Part shown: one piece after another, positions 29,425 through 37,153 of the stretch
How the letters are laid out: the number at the start of each line of letters is the position of its first letter
Numbering within the stretch: the stretch's first letter is position 1
NCBI RefSeq assembly: GCF_000949135.2
Contig: NZ_JTAN02000003.1
Span: 620,001 to 684,000, forward strand
Direction: 5' to 3'
DNA from: Burkholderia sp. USMB20
GTDB taxonomy: Bacteria > Pseudomonadota > Gammaproteobacteria > Burkholderiales > Burkholderiaceae
DNA length: 64,000 nt
Translations under genes and position numbers: made by a program
Notes under the pieces: generated by a model
Seen by the model: only the letters and a program-made list of their open reading frames with translations
Told to the model about the DNA's origin: nothing
Database searches by the model: none

Positions 29425-29632
29425 CCTGGATAGGAGGGGGCGGGGTTGACTGCCGCGCCAGGGATTGAAGCCCGTCAGGGGCGAGACGCGGGACGCGGCT
29501 CGATGCGCAAACGCGAAAGCCCGGTCACGGCGCGTGAGCGGCGGGAGGCGCTCGGACGACTCGGCCGGCGCAGGGTTTAGCTGCCTACGGCGCAGATCGC
29601 AGGAGCGAAAGGCGGGAAACGCGCATTCATGA
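29425..29632 (+). ncRNA. GC-rich structured region, possible HEARO/omega-RNA-like relic
   Basis: No open frame fits this stretch. It contains short hairpins (TCACG-GCG-CGTGA near 29522-29534, GCG-CAAA-CGC near 29503) and motifs such as GACTGCCGCGCCAGGGATTG and GCGAAAGGCGGGAAACGCGC that recall, from memory only, the HEARO RNA that precedes IscB genes. No IscB frame follows: the ATG at 29629 opens 93 codons of unrecognisable protein. It could equally be debris of another element. A covariance-model search would settle it. Confidence 0.25.
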
Positions 29633-29870
29633 CAGGTCCATCCGTCTGTATGGACGGAGCACCGATGGCGGATTCTGTCGAGAGACGGTCCATCGGCGGG
29701 GCGCGGGCAACGGTTGTCAACAGTTCACACCTGTGCGCACCGCCGTGCCAGTTCAATGCGAGATACAGAAGCTGGCGGCGGTCACGGGGAAGCTGTTGGG
29801 GCGTGATCCCGGCCGAGGATTTAGGGTCATCGGTGCGATGCGCCTGGAAGTCATTCTTGCTTTTTGATTT

Positions 29871-29892
29871 TCCTTACCATAAAGTAAGGAAT
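29871..29892. promoter_or_regulatory. Operator palindrome of the toxin-antitoxin operon
   Basis: A perfect eight-base inverted repeat, TTCCTTAC-CATAAA-GTAAGGAA, sits just upstream of the ribosome site (AGGAGG, 29896-29901) and the antitoxin ATG 29907. It fits autorepression by the AbrB-type antitoxin, with or without the toxin, as is usual for such pairs. The surrounding AT-rich stretch probably contains the promoter. Confidence 0.6.
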
Positions 29893-29906
29893 CAGGAGGT
29901 GTCACT

Positions 29907-30152
29907 ATGACAGCAGCAACTATTACTTCAAAGGGCCAGGTCACGATCCCTGTGGACGTGCGGAATCAGCTTGGCCTGGAGGCCGGGGACCGGATCGAAT
30001 TCAGCTTCAACGAGGCAACAGGCCGGTACGAGGTCTATCCAGCGACGCGCTCGCTCGTGGCGCTCAAGGGCATTGTGAAGAAGCCTGCGAAACCGGTGTC
30101 GATTGACGACATGAATCAGGCCATCGCCGAGCAGGGGGCGTCAGCGCGATGA
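29907..30152 (+). CDS. vapB: AbrB/MazE/SpoVT-type antitoxin (VapB)
   Basis: An 81-residue swapped-hairpin DNA-binding protein: TITSKGQVTIPVDVRNQLGLEAGDRIEF (residues 5-32) is the complete AbrB/SpoVT motif. The C-terminal tail (KKPAKPVSIDDMNQAIAEQG) would wrap and inhibit the toxin. The start is fixed by AGGAGG six bases upstream. Its stop overlaps the toxin ATG by four bases. It would repress its own operon through the palindrome at 29871-29892. Codon use is less GC-biased at third positions than neighbours, in line with acquisition by transfer. Confidence 0.92.
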   Translation: MTAATITSKGQVTIPVDVRNQLGLEAGDRIEFSFNEATGRYEVYPATRSLVALKGIVKKPAKPVSIDDMNQAIAEQGASAR

Positions 30153-30544
30153 TCGGACTGGATACAAACGTGCTAGTCCGCTACTTCGCGCAAGACGATG
30201 AAGTTCAGTCGAAGAAGGCGACGGCACTGATGGAGTCCCTGTCGCCCGAGCGTCCGGGATATGTTTCGCAGGTCGCATTAATCGAGGTCGTCTGGGTACT
30301 TGGGCGCTGCTACGGTGTCGAACGAGAGCAGATGAAGGACATCGTCGAATCAATGATCGGGACCAAAGAACTGGTCGTCGAAAGTGCTGACACGGTACGT
30401 AAGGCACTTCGCGTTTTCGCATCTTCAAAGGCGGATTTCGCGGACTGCCTGATCGAGCGTTCCGGGCATGTAGCCGAGTGCGAGTACACGGCTACTTTCG
30501 ACGTGTCTGCCTCGAAGGTCGCGGGGATGCAGTTGATCAAGTAA
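30149..30544 (+). CDS. vapC: PIN-domain toxin (VapC)
   Basis: A 131-residue PIN-domain endoribonuclease. The acidic residues expected for metal binding are present: Asp5 in GLDTNVLVRYF, Glu45 or so in QVALIEVVWVL, and Asp residues in KADFADCLIERSG and TFDVSASKV near the end. Such toxins cut tRNA or rRNA until bound by their antitoxin. ATG 30149 overlaps the vapB stop. It is full length and looks intact. The pair lies in a mobile-element scar, so it is likely acquired rather than core. Confidence 0.92.
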   Translation: MIGLDTNVLVRYFAQDDEVQSKKATALMESLSPERPGYVSQVALIEVVWVLGRCYGVEREQMKDIVESMIGTKELVVESADTVRKALRVFASSKADFADCLIERSGHVAECEYTATFDVSASKVAGMQLIK

Positions 30545-30899
30545 TCGTACCGATCACTCATACACGACGAGTAGTTCGGATGCTGCCGAGAACGCTGCCG
30601 ACTTCCCGCGCTCGCCGGATCTGGGGCTCCGTCGCGGCTGCTTTTTAGTGTTCGACTGGGGTAAGGGAAGTTCGATTTTTGGGGGCGGAGCGCAAAGCCT
30701 TGCTGGAATTGCCTCGGGACACAGCCACGATCCAAACTTAAACGATTTGTGACCCCTTTCCGCCGCAAAATTTTGCACAATGGCGGCAGCGCGGCATTGC
30801 GCCGCGATTCGCCCCGGGCAGGCCGGCTTGCCGGACCTGGCCGGCCAGAACCGCCGTTCGAGACCGAAGACCGCCGCCGCCGCGCCGCCGCCGACCGCC
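30545..30899 (+). promoter_or_regulatory. Intergenic region with promoter of the two-component operon
   Basis: 355 nt without a convincing gene. The first half carries a GC-rich stretch ending in CTTTTTAG (30649-30656), possibly a terminator for vapBC. Closer to the regulator gene, TTGTGA (30747-30752) and an A/T-rich -10-like patch (30767-30774) could form a promoter. A perfect 12-base palindrome, GCAAAATTTTGC (30765-30776), overlaps that patch and may bind a regulator. Confidence 0.4.
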
Positions 30900-31619
30900 A
30901 TGGACCACCCCAAACGCATCCTGATCGTCGAAGACGACGCCGACATCGCCGACGTGCTGAGCCTGCACCTGCGCGACGAGCGCTACGAAGTCGTGCACAG
31001 CGCGGACGGCACGGAAGGGCTGCGCCTGCTCGAACAGGGCAACTGGGACGCGCTGATCCTCGACCTGATGCTGCCGGGCGTCGACGGCCTGGAAATCTGC
31101 CGGCGCGCGCGCGCGATGGCGCGCTACACGCCGATCATCATCACCAGCGCGCGTTCGAGCGAGGTGCACCGGATCCTCGGCCTCGAACTCGGCGCCGACG
31201 ATTACCTGGCGAAGCCGTTCTCGGTGCTCGAACTCGTCGCGCGGGTCAAGGCGCTGCTGCGGCGCGTCGACGCGCTCGCGCGCGATTCGCGGATCGACGC
31301 CGGCACGCTCGACGTGGCCGGGCTGTCGATCGACCCGATCGCGCGCGAAGCCGCCGTCGACGGCACACGCATCGACCTCACGCCGCGCGAGTTCGACCTG
31401 CTGTATTTCTTCGCGCGGCATCCGGGCAAGGTGTTCTCGCGGATGGACCTGCTCAATGCCGTGTGGGGCTATCAGCACGAAGGCTACGAACACACGGTGA
31501 ACACCCACATCAACCGGCTGCGCGCGAAGATCGAGGCCGATCCGGCCGAGCCCGTGCGGATCCTCACCGTGTGGGGGCGCGGCTACAAGCTCGCCGCGCC
31601 GGACCAGCGGGACACGTGA
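30900..31619 (+). CDS. OmpR/PhoB-family response regulator
   Basis: A 239-residue response regulator. Receiver domain 1-120: acidic pocket EDD (11-13), phosphoacceptor Asp55 in LILDLMLPG, Lys107 in LAKPFS. The winged-helix DNA-binding domain (about 140-235) shows LTPREFDLLYFFARHPGKVF and VNTHINRLRAKIE. ATG 30900 starts the receiver exactly; a longer in-frame start at 30780 adds 40 residues of Pro/Ala-rich noise. The kinase gene begins within its stop (TGATG, 31617-31621), so the two are coupled. The signal is unknown. Confidence 0.92.
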   Translation: MDHPKRILIVEDDADIADVLSLHLRDERYEVVHSADGTEGLRLLEQGNWDALILDLMLPGVDGLEICRRARAMARYTPIIITSARSSEVHRILGLELGADDYLAKPFSVLELVARVKALLRRVDALARDSRIDAGTLDVAGLSIDPIAREAAVDGTRIDLTPREFDLLYFFARHPGKVFSRMDLLNAVWGYQHEGYEHTVNTHINRLRAKIEADPAEPVRILTVWGRGYKLAAPDQRDT

Positions 31620-33112
31620 TGAAGCTGACCCTCACCCAGCGGCTGTCGCTCGTGTTCTCGATCCTGCTGCTCGCGTGCTCGGGTGCGTCGGCGTGGCTGC
31701 AGATCCGCGCGAACGACATGCGCGAGAAGGAAGTCGTGCAGGGCCTGTCGCGCGATCTCGCCGCGCACATCGCCGGCAGCACGCCGCTGATGGACGCGAA
31801 CGGGCTGCGCCCGGACGCCGTGCGCACGCTGTTCGGCCAGTTGATGGGCGTGAACCCGAGCGTCGAGGTGTACCTGCTCGACAACGCGGGGCGCATCAAG
31901 GGCGACGACGCGCCGCCCGGCCACGTGAAGCGCGAGCGCGTCGATCTCGCGCCGGTGCAGCGCTTCATCGCGGGCGAGCCGCTGCCGATCCTCGGCGACG
32001 ATCCGCGCAGCCCCGACGCGCGCAAGGTGTTCAGCGCCGCGCCGCTGCAGCGCGCAGGGCAGCCGCCGTCCGGCTATATCTACGTGGTGCTGCTCGGCGA
32101 AGCGCACGACCGGCTGGCCGCGCGCGTCGACGCCGGCAACGTGCTGCGCACGACGCTGTGGTCGATGGCGGTCGTCGCGTTGCTCGGCCTGCTCGCGGGC
32201 CTGATCGCGTTCAGCTTCATCACGCGCCCGCTGCGCCGGCTGACCGATGCGATGCGCCGCTTCGACGCGAACGCCGCGCCCGATGCGCAGCCGCCGGTGC
32301 CGCGCTCGCCGCCGGGGCGACGCGGCGACGAGATCGCGGTGCTCGAATCCGCGTTCGCGCAGATGGCCGACCGGATCGGCGACCAGTGGCGCGCGCTGAC
32401 GCGCCAGGACCAGCAGCGACGCGAACTGATCACGAACATCTCGCACGACCTGCGCACGCCGCTGACGTCGCTGCACGGCTATCTGGAGACGCTGTCGCTG
32501 AAGTCCGACACGCTCGCCGAACCCGAGCGCCGCCGCTACCTGTCGATCGCGCTCGCGCAGAGTTCGAAGGTCGGCCGGCTCGCGCAGGCGCTGTTCGAGC
32601 TCGCGCGGCTCGAGTCGGGCGGCGTGCAGGCCGAGCGCGAGGCGTTCTCGCTCGTCGATCTCGTGCAGGACGTATTCCAGAAGTTCGAACTCGCCGCGCA
32701 GTCGCGCGGCATCGCGCTGCATGCGCGGATCCCGCCGCGCGTGCCGGTCGTGTCGGCCGATCTCGGGATGATCGAGCGCGTGCTGACCAACCTGCTCGAC
32801 AACGCATTGCGGCACACGCCGCAGCACGGCGAGGTCGAGGTCGCGCTGACGCCGCTCGACGATCGCGTGGTGGTGACCGTGTCGGATACCGGCGAAGGGA
32901 TTCCGCCGGCGCGGCGCGAAGGGCTGTTCCGGCGGCCGCAGCGGCCGATCAGCGGCGGCGCGGCGACGAGCGGCGGGCTCGGGCTGCTGATCGTGCACCG
33001 GATGCTGGCGCTCAACGGCAGCGGCATCCGGCTCGTCGATCGGGACGGGCGCGGCGCGGTGTTCGAGTTTGCACTGGCGGTGGCGAATCCGGCGGCGGGT
33101 GAGGCGCGCTGA
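31619..33112 (+). CDS. Sensor histidine kinase
   Basis: A 497-residue membrane kinase. Helix 1 at about 8-27, a periplasmic sensor of about 150 residues, helix 2 at about 179-200, HAMP (about 200-255), then the dimerisation/phosphotransfer domain with His276 in ITNISHDLRTPLTS. The ATPase domain has the N box TNLLDNALRHT, G1 DTGEGIPP and G2 GGLGLLIVHRM. It phosphorylates the regulator encoded just before. A Pro-rich linker (PPVPRSPPGRRGD, 225-237) follows HAMP. A strong hairpin 30 nt downstream (33142-33177) likely ends the operon. Confidence 0.92.
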   Translation: MKLTLTQRLSLVFSILLLACSGASAWLQIRANDMREKEVVQGLSRDLAAHIAGSTPLMDANGLRPDAVRTLFGQLMGVNPSVEVYLLDNAGRIKGDDAPPGHVKRERVDLAPVQRFIAGEPLPILGDDPRSPDARKVFSAAPLQRAGQPPSGYIYVVLLGEAHDRLAARVDAGNVLRTTLWSMAVVALLGLLAGLIAFSFITRPLRRLTDAMRRFDANAAPDAQPPVPRSPPGRRGDEIAVLESAFAQMADRIGDQWRALTRQDQQRRELITNISHDLRTPLTSLHGYLETLSLKSDTLAEPERRRYLSIALAQSSKVGRLAQALFELARLESGGVQAEREAFSLVDLVQDVFQKFELAAQSRGIALHARIPPRVPVVSADLGMIERVLTNLLDNALRHTPQHGEVEVALTPLDDRVVVTVSDTGEGIPPARREGLFRRPQRPISGGAATSGGLGLLIVHRMLALNGSGIRLVDRDGRGAVFEFALAVANPAAGEAR

Positions 33113-33141
33113 AGCTGACTGAAACCGACCCGCGCCGTTGG

Positions 33142-33177
33142 CGCGATTTCCGCCCGAATGCATGCTCGGAAATCGCG
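33142..33177 (+). terminator. Strong hairpin after the two-component operon
   Basis: A perfect 11-base inverted repeat, CGCGATTTCCG (33142-33152) and CGGAAATCGCG (33167-33177), with a 14-nt loop, begins 30 nt after the kinase stop. There is no U tract, so it is either a Rho-assisted terminator or a 3' stabiliser. Confidence 0.5.
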
Positions 33178-33323
33178 GCGGGCCGGGCCCCGCTCGTCGG
33201 TCGTCCGTGGCTTCGGACGATGGGGCGATCAACGCGTTTCGGTCGGACGATGTCGCGATTTCGGCATCAGGATGTCACGCTGAAAGCGCTCGGTGCCGAG
33301 CGCTGCCGTGCGAGTCGCCAGCG

Positions 33324-33713
33324 TCAAGGCATCCTGAGCAATCGCTCGAATTCCGCCGATATGGCCTCAAACTTGTTCACGCCGTCTGGCGGCCACGAAT
33401 CGGGGCTGCAATCGCCGAGATCCACTTGGGATGGCGTCGCGGCGGGCCGGTAGCCGCGCAGGGTCAACGGCAAGTCGGTGCCGTCGCAGCGCAGGCGTGC
33501 AAGCAAGACGCCGGTACGCTTGTTCACCACCGCAGCCTCCCAGCATTCATCGGCACAGCCGCGCGACTGGTAGACGAGCTTCTCGCCTGGATGGGTCCAC
33601 TTCAGTTCGAACGGCCCGGAAGTCTGCGCATGCGCGGATGCGCAGACGAGCAGCCAGGCAACAGACTTGACGCCACCGAGAAGTGCCAGGCAACGGCTAT
33701 GAAACGGTTTCAT
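33324..33713 (-). CDS. Small secreted protein of unknown function
   Basis: A 129-residue hypothetical protein. ATG 33713 has GGGAG five bases upstream. Residues 1-30 form a signal peptide (MKPFHSRC start, hydrophobic SVAWLLVCASA, AHAQ cleavage), leaving a mature protein of about 100 residues with four Cys (in RGCADECWEA, LRCDGTD and GDCSPDSW) that could form two disulfides in the periplasm. I do not recognise the family. It stands alone, between the two-component system and an AraC gene that shares its strand. No link to neighbours is evident. Confidence 0.7.
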   Translation of the reverse strand: MKPFHSRCLALLGGVKSVAWLLVCASAHAQTSGPFELKWTHPGEKLVYQSRGCADECWEAAVVNKRTGVLLARLRCDGTDLPLTLRGYRPAATPSQVDLGDCSPDSWPPDGVNKFEAISAEFERLLRMP

Positions 33714-33857
33714 GATTCTCCCTGTTCAACGCGCAAGATCGGCACGGCGGCTGGCGAAAGCGCGCCTTCTTTCGGCTGAAAAAAGAACACGGCCGGTTTG
33801 CGCTGCCCCGGTGACGACTTCACTGATCCTGGTCCACGCCACCCGCGGTGCCCGCCG

Positions 33858-34958
33858 TCACCCGCCACGCTTGCGCCGCACCTCGCTCGGCGTCGTGCCG
33901 GTCCAGCGCTTGAACGCGTGGCGGAACCCCACCGCGTCGCTGAAGCCGAGCGTCAGCGCGATGTCCTCGGTGCTGAGCGTGGTGGTGCTCAGGTAATCGA
34001 TCGCGAGCGCCTTGCGCACGCTCGTCAGCAGTTCGCTGTACGACGAGCCTTCGGCGTCGAGCTTGCGGCGCAGCGTACGCGACGTCATGCACAGCGTATC
34101 GGCGATCGCGTCGATGTCCGGAAACTGCCCGGGCGTGCGCGTGAGTTCCTGGTAGACGCGCCGCGTGACGCCGGCCTGGCTGCGCAACTCGTCGAGCAGG
34201 CGCGCGCAGTGCGACGACACCTGCGCGGCGGTGATCGGGTTCGCGAGCTGCGGCGCGCGCGCGAGCCACGCGGCCGGGTAGCTCAACGCATGGTGCGGCT
34301 GGTCGAACGCGATCGGGCATTCGAGCGCATCGGCGAGCTGCGCCGCGTGCGCCGGCTCCGGCTGCGCGAACTGCGCGCGGGCCGGCACGCACCACGCGCC
34401 CATCACGTCCTTGATGATCGTCACGTGCAGCGCGAACTGCATGTCGATCAGGAAGCGGTACAGCGGCAGGTCCGGCCCGGGCAGCGCGGCTTCGTGCGGA
34501 TCCGGGAACAGCCACGACGCGGTGTCGCCCTGTTCGACCCAGCGGATCGCGAGCATCCCGTTGGCCAGCTGGTGATATTTGACGGCGGAATCGAACACAT
34601 GCGCGAGCGATTCCGAGCACAGCATCGCGTAGCCGTACATCCCGTAGCTCGACGCATGCAGCCGGCGGCCGACGCGCACGCCGAGATCGGTGCCGTCGTA
34701 GCGGCCGATCGCGTTGCGCGCGGCGGTCAGGAACTGCAGCGGCGACGTGAGCGTGAACGGGTCGGTGACGGCGTCCGGCGCCAGGCCGGTGCCGTCGAGC
34801 ACCGCGGCCGGGTCGAGGCCGAGTTCCTGCGCGACGCCGACGAGCACGGCCAGCTTGGCCGGCGAGAAGCGTTTCTCGCGCGACGCGGGGGCGAGCGGCG
34901 CGTCCGGCGGCGGGGCGGCGCCGGCGGCCGTCGGGGTCAAGAGCGCACTGCGCGGCAT
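33858..34958 (-). CDS. AraC-family transcriptional regulator
   Basis: A 366-residue regulator with the OruR/ArgR-like architecture: an N-terminal Arabinose_bd-type ligand domain (about 40-230, with TSPLQFLTAARNAIGRYDGTD and LGVRVGRRLHASSYG) and two C-terminal helix-turn-helix motifs (about 265-360; ADTLCMTSRTLRRKLDAEG and ALTLGFSDAVGFRHAFKRW). ATG 34958 starts before an Ala/Pro-rich leader of 30 residues. The frame stays open to 37088, but that is noise over other genes. It is divergent from the acyl-CoA synthetase gene and is its most likely regulator, perhaps sensing a fatty acid or its CoA ester. Confidence 0.87.
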   Translation of the reverse strand: MPRSALLTPTAAGAAPPPDAPLAPASREKRFSPAKLAVLVGVAQELGLDPAAVLDGTGLAPDAVTDPFTLTSPLQFLTAARNAIGRYDGTDLGVRVGRRLHASSYGMYGYAMLCSESLAHVFDSAVKYHQLANGMLAIRWVEQGDTASWLFPDPHEAALPGPDLPLYRFLIDMQFALHVTIIKDVMGAWCVPARAQFAQPEPAHAAQLADALECPIAFDQPHHALSYPAAWLARAPQLANPITAAQVSSHCARLLDELRSQAGVTRRVYQELTRTPGQFPDIDAIADTLCMTSRTLRRKLDAEGSSYSELLTSVRKALAIDYLSTTTLSTEDIALTLGFSDAVGFRHAFKRWTGTTPSEVRRKRGG

Positions 34959-35279
34959 GGCTGGTTCTGCGTCCGATTCGATACCGTTCCGGGTTCGCGA
35001 TTCTGCGCCGGAACACGCGGGCGCGCCATAGGGTTCACCCTGATGCGCACGGGCTTGCACGGTCCGGCAAGGGCAAACCGTCGCGCGAGCGCACGCCGCG
35101 GCTGGTCGCTCGCCGCGCGTCCGCGTGTCCGTTTCGATCATCTTTTCGACCGCCCGGATCATTTCCAAAGAACGGTTGGCGGGCGATAGTTCCCGCTCAG
35201 GCGACGGCCCATGCGCATCCGGTGCGCGGGCCGCCGTGCGAACGGCGCTGCCCGGTGCCGTCCCCCGAGGAGCAGGACA
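34959..35279 (+). promoter_or_regulatory. Divergent control region between AraC regulator and acyl-CoA synthetase
   Basis: 321 nt with no gene of its own. A weak promoter-like pair on the plus strand, TTTCCA (35162-35167) and GATAGT (35185-35190) with a 17-nt spacer, lies about 90 nt before the synthetase. A purine-rich ribosome site (GAGGAGCAGG, 35268-35277) precedes ATG 35280. I see no strong palindrome. Confidence 0.35.
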
Positions 35280-36914
35280 ATGACGAAGAGACACTGGATC
35301 GGCTCGTACGGCTCGATCCCCGCCGAGATCGACCCCGATCGCTTTCCTTCCGTAACCGCGCTGCTGGACGACGCGATGCGCCGCTTCGCCGAGCGTCCCG
35401 CGTTCCGCGCGCTCGGCCGCACGCTGACCTACGCCGACGTCGACCGCCTGTCGGCCGCGCTCGCCGCGTACCTGCAGCAGGTCGTCGGCGTGCGCAAGGG
35501 CGACCGCGTGGCCGTGATGCTGCCGAACGTGCTCGCGTTTCCGGTTGCGACCGTCGCGCTCGCGCGGCTCGGCGCGATCCAGGTCAACGTGAACCCGTTC
35601 TATACCGCGCACGAACTCGAGCACCAGCTCAACGACGCGGGCGTCGAAGTGGCCGTGGTGTGCGGCGGCTCGATGGGGACGTTCGCCGACGTGGTCGGCA
35701 AGACGCGCATCCGGACCGTGCTGGGCGTGGGCCGCGGCGATCTCGGCGTCGTCGATGCGCCGCCCGGCGCGTGCGACGCGTTGCCGCCGGGCTCGATCCC
35801 GCTCGCGGATGCACTTGCCGCCGGCGAAGCGCTCGCATTCGAGCCGGTCGCGCTCGGCGGCGCCGATCTGCTGCTGCTGCAATACACGGGCGGCACGACC
35901 GGGCTGTCGAAGGGCGCCGCGCTGTCGCACCGCAACCTGGTCGCGAACATCGAGCAGTTCGCGGCGATCGTGTCGGGCGCACGGCAGCCGGGCGAGGAGG
36001 TCGTCGTCACGGCGATCCCGCTGTATCACATCTTCGCGCTGACGGTGAACTTCCTGTCCTACTTCGCGATCGGCGCGGAGAACTGGCTCGTCGCGAATCC
36101 GCGCGACATGGACGGCTTCATCGACGTGCTGAAGGCCGCGCGGCCGACGGTGTTCGTCGGCGTCAACACGCTGTACGCGGGGCTCGCCGGCCATCCGCGG
36201 CTGAAGGAGGTCGACTGGTCGCGGCTGAAGCTGTCGGCCGGCGGCGGCGCGGCGGTGATCGACGTGATCTCCGCGCGCTGGAAGGCCGTGACGGGCAACT
36301 TCATCCGCGAAGGGTACGGGCTGTCGGAAACGTCGCCGGTGGTCACCTTCAACCCGCAGTCGATCGACGCGTTCACCGGCACGACCGGCCTGCCGCTGCC
36401 GTCGACCGACGTGAAGCTGCTCGACGACCAGGATCGCGAGGTCGCGATCGGCGAAGCGGGCGAGATCTGCGTGCTGGGGCCGCAGGTGATGGGCGGTTAC
36501 TGGCAGAAGCCGGAAGCGAATGCGGCGGCGTTCACCGCGGACGGCTACTTCCGCACCGGCGACATCGGCGTGTTCGACGCGGCCGGCTTCCTGAAGATCG
36601 TCGACCGCAAGAAGGACATGATCATCGTGTCGGGCTTCAACGTGTACCCGAACGAGGTGGAAGCGGTTGCCACCGCGCTGCCGGGCGTGGCCGAATGCGC
36701 GTGCATCGGCGTGCCGGACGCGCGCACCGGCGAGGCCGTGAAGCTGTTCGTGGTGCTCGCGCCGGACGCGGCCGTGACCGAAGCGGAGCTCGTCGCGCAT
36801 TGCCGCGCGAACCTCGCGGCGTACAAGGTGCCGAAGCTGATCCGCCTGGTCGAGCGGCTGCCGAAGTCGACGGTCGGCAAGATCCTGCGCCGGGAACTCA
36901 GCCGCGCCGACTGA
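35280..36914 (+). CDS. Acyl-CoA synthetase (AMP-forming, FadD-like)
   Basis: A 544-residue AMP-dependent ligase that activates a carboxylic acid, probably a medium or long fatty acid, to its CoA ester. The P-loop YTGGTTGLSKG is at 202-212; LSETSPV and GYFRTGDIGVFDAAGF follow, then the hinge region VDRKKDMIIVSGFNVYPNEVE and the catalytic Lys in LPKSTVGKILRREL close to the C-terminus. ATG 35280 has a good ribosome site; the frame upstream is noise. Its stop overlaps an ATG (36914) that opens the repeat-containing frame of the next regulator. It is divergent from an AraC regulator. Confidence 0.9.
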   Translation: MTKRHWIGSYGSIPAEIDPDRFPSVTALLDDAMRRFAERPAFRALGRTLTYADVDRLSAALAAYLQQVVGVRKGDRVAVMLPNVLAFPVATVALARLGAIQVNVNPFYTAHELEHQLNDAGVEVAVVCGGSMGTFADVVGKTRIRTVLGVGRGDLGVVDAPPGACDALPPGSIPLADALAAGEALAFEPVALGGADLLLLQYTGGTTGLSKGAALSHRNLVANIEQFAAIVSGARQPGEEVVVTAIPLYHIFALTVNFLSYFAIGAENWLVANPRDMDGFIDVLKAARPTVFVGVNTLYAGLAGHPRLKEVDWSRLKLSAGGGAAVIDVISARWKAVTGNFIREGYGLSETSPVVTFNPQSIDAFTGTTGLPLPSTDVKLLDDQDREVAIGEAGEICVLGPQVMGGYWQKPEANAAAFTADGYFRTGDIGVFDAAGFLKIVDRKKDMIIVSGFNVYPNEVEAVATALPGVAECACIGVPDARTGEAVKLFVVLAPDAAVTEAELVAHCRANLAAYKVPKLIRLVERLPKSTVGKILRRELSRAD

Positions 36915-36960
36915 TGGCGCCGACGCGTCGCGCGCCCGGCGGCGCGCGGGCCGGCGCGCC

Positions 36961-37103
36961 GAAAGCCGAGAAAGCCGAGAAAGCCGAGAAAGCCGAGAGA
37001 GCCGAGAGAGCCGAGAGAGCCCCGAAAGCCCCGAAAGCCCCGAAAGCCCCAAAAGCCCCGAAAGCCCCAAAAGCCCCAAAAGCCCCAAAAGCCCCGAAAG
37101 CCC
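36961..37103 (+). repeat. Nine-base tandem repeat, about 16 copies (AAAGCCGAG/AAAGCCCCG)
   Basis: A run of nine-base units: first AAAGCCGAG (about four copies), then AGAGCCGAG (three), then AAAGCCCCG or AAAGCCCCA (about nine). It lies between the acyl-CoA synthetase and an AraC gene. In the AraC gene's frame it reads as KAE, RAE and KAP triplets and stays open, so changes in copy number never shift the frame. Such a tract is prone to slippage and may vary among strains. Confidence 0.95.
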
Positions 37104-37153
37104 GGCCCGGGCCGCTCAAGTACAATGCGAGCGGTTCGATCGACGGGGACGCG

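Noticed and set aside
29629-29910. A 93-codon gene before the antitoxin
   Set aside because: No protein-like pattern, no good ribosome site, and it runs over the vapB operator and ribosome site.
34959-37088. N-terminal extension of the minus-strand AraC gene to 37088
   Set aside because: The extension lies antisense to the acyl-CoA synthetase and across the tandem repeat; the AraC ligand domain begins just after ATG 34958.
36961-37103. CRISPR array
   Set aside because: The repeat unit is nine bases without spacers and no cas genes are present; it is a minisatellite.
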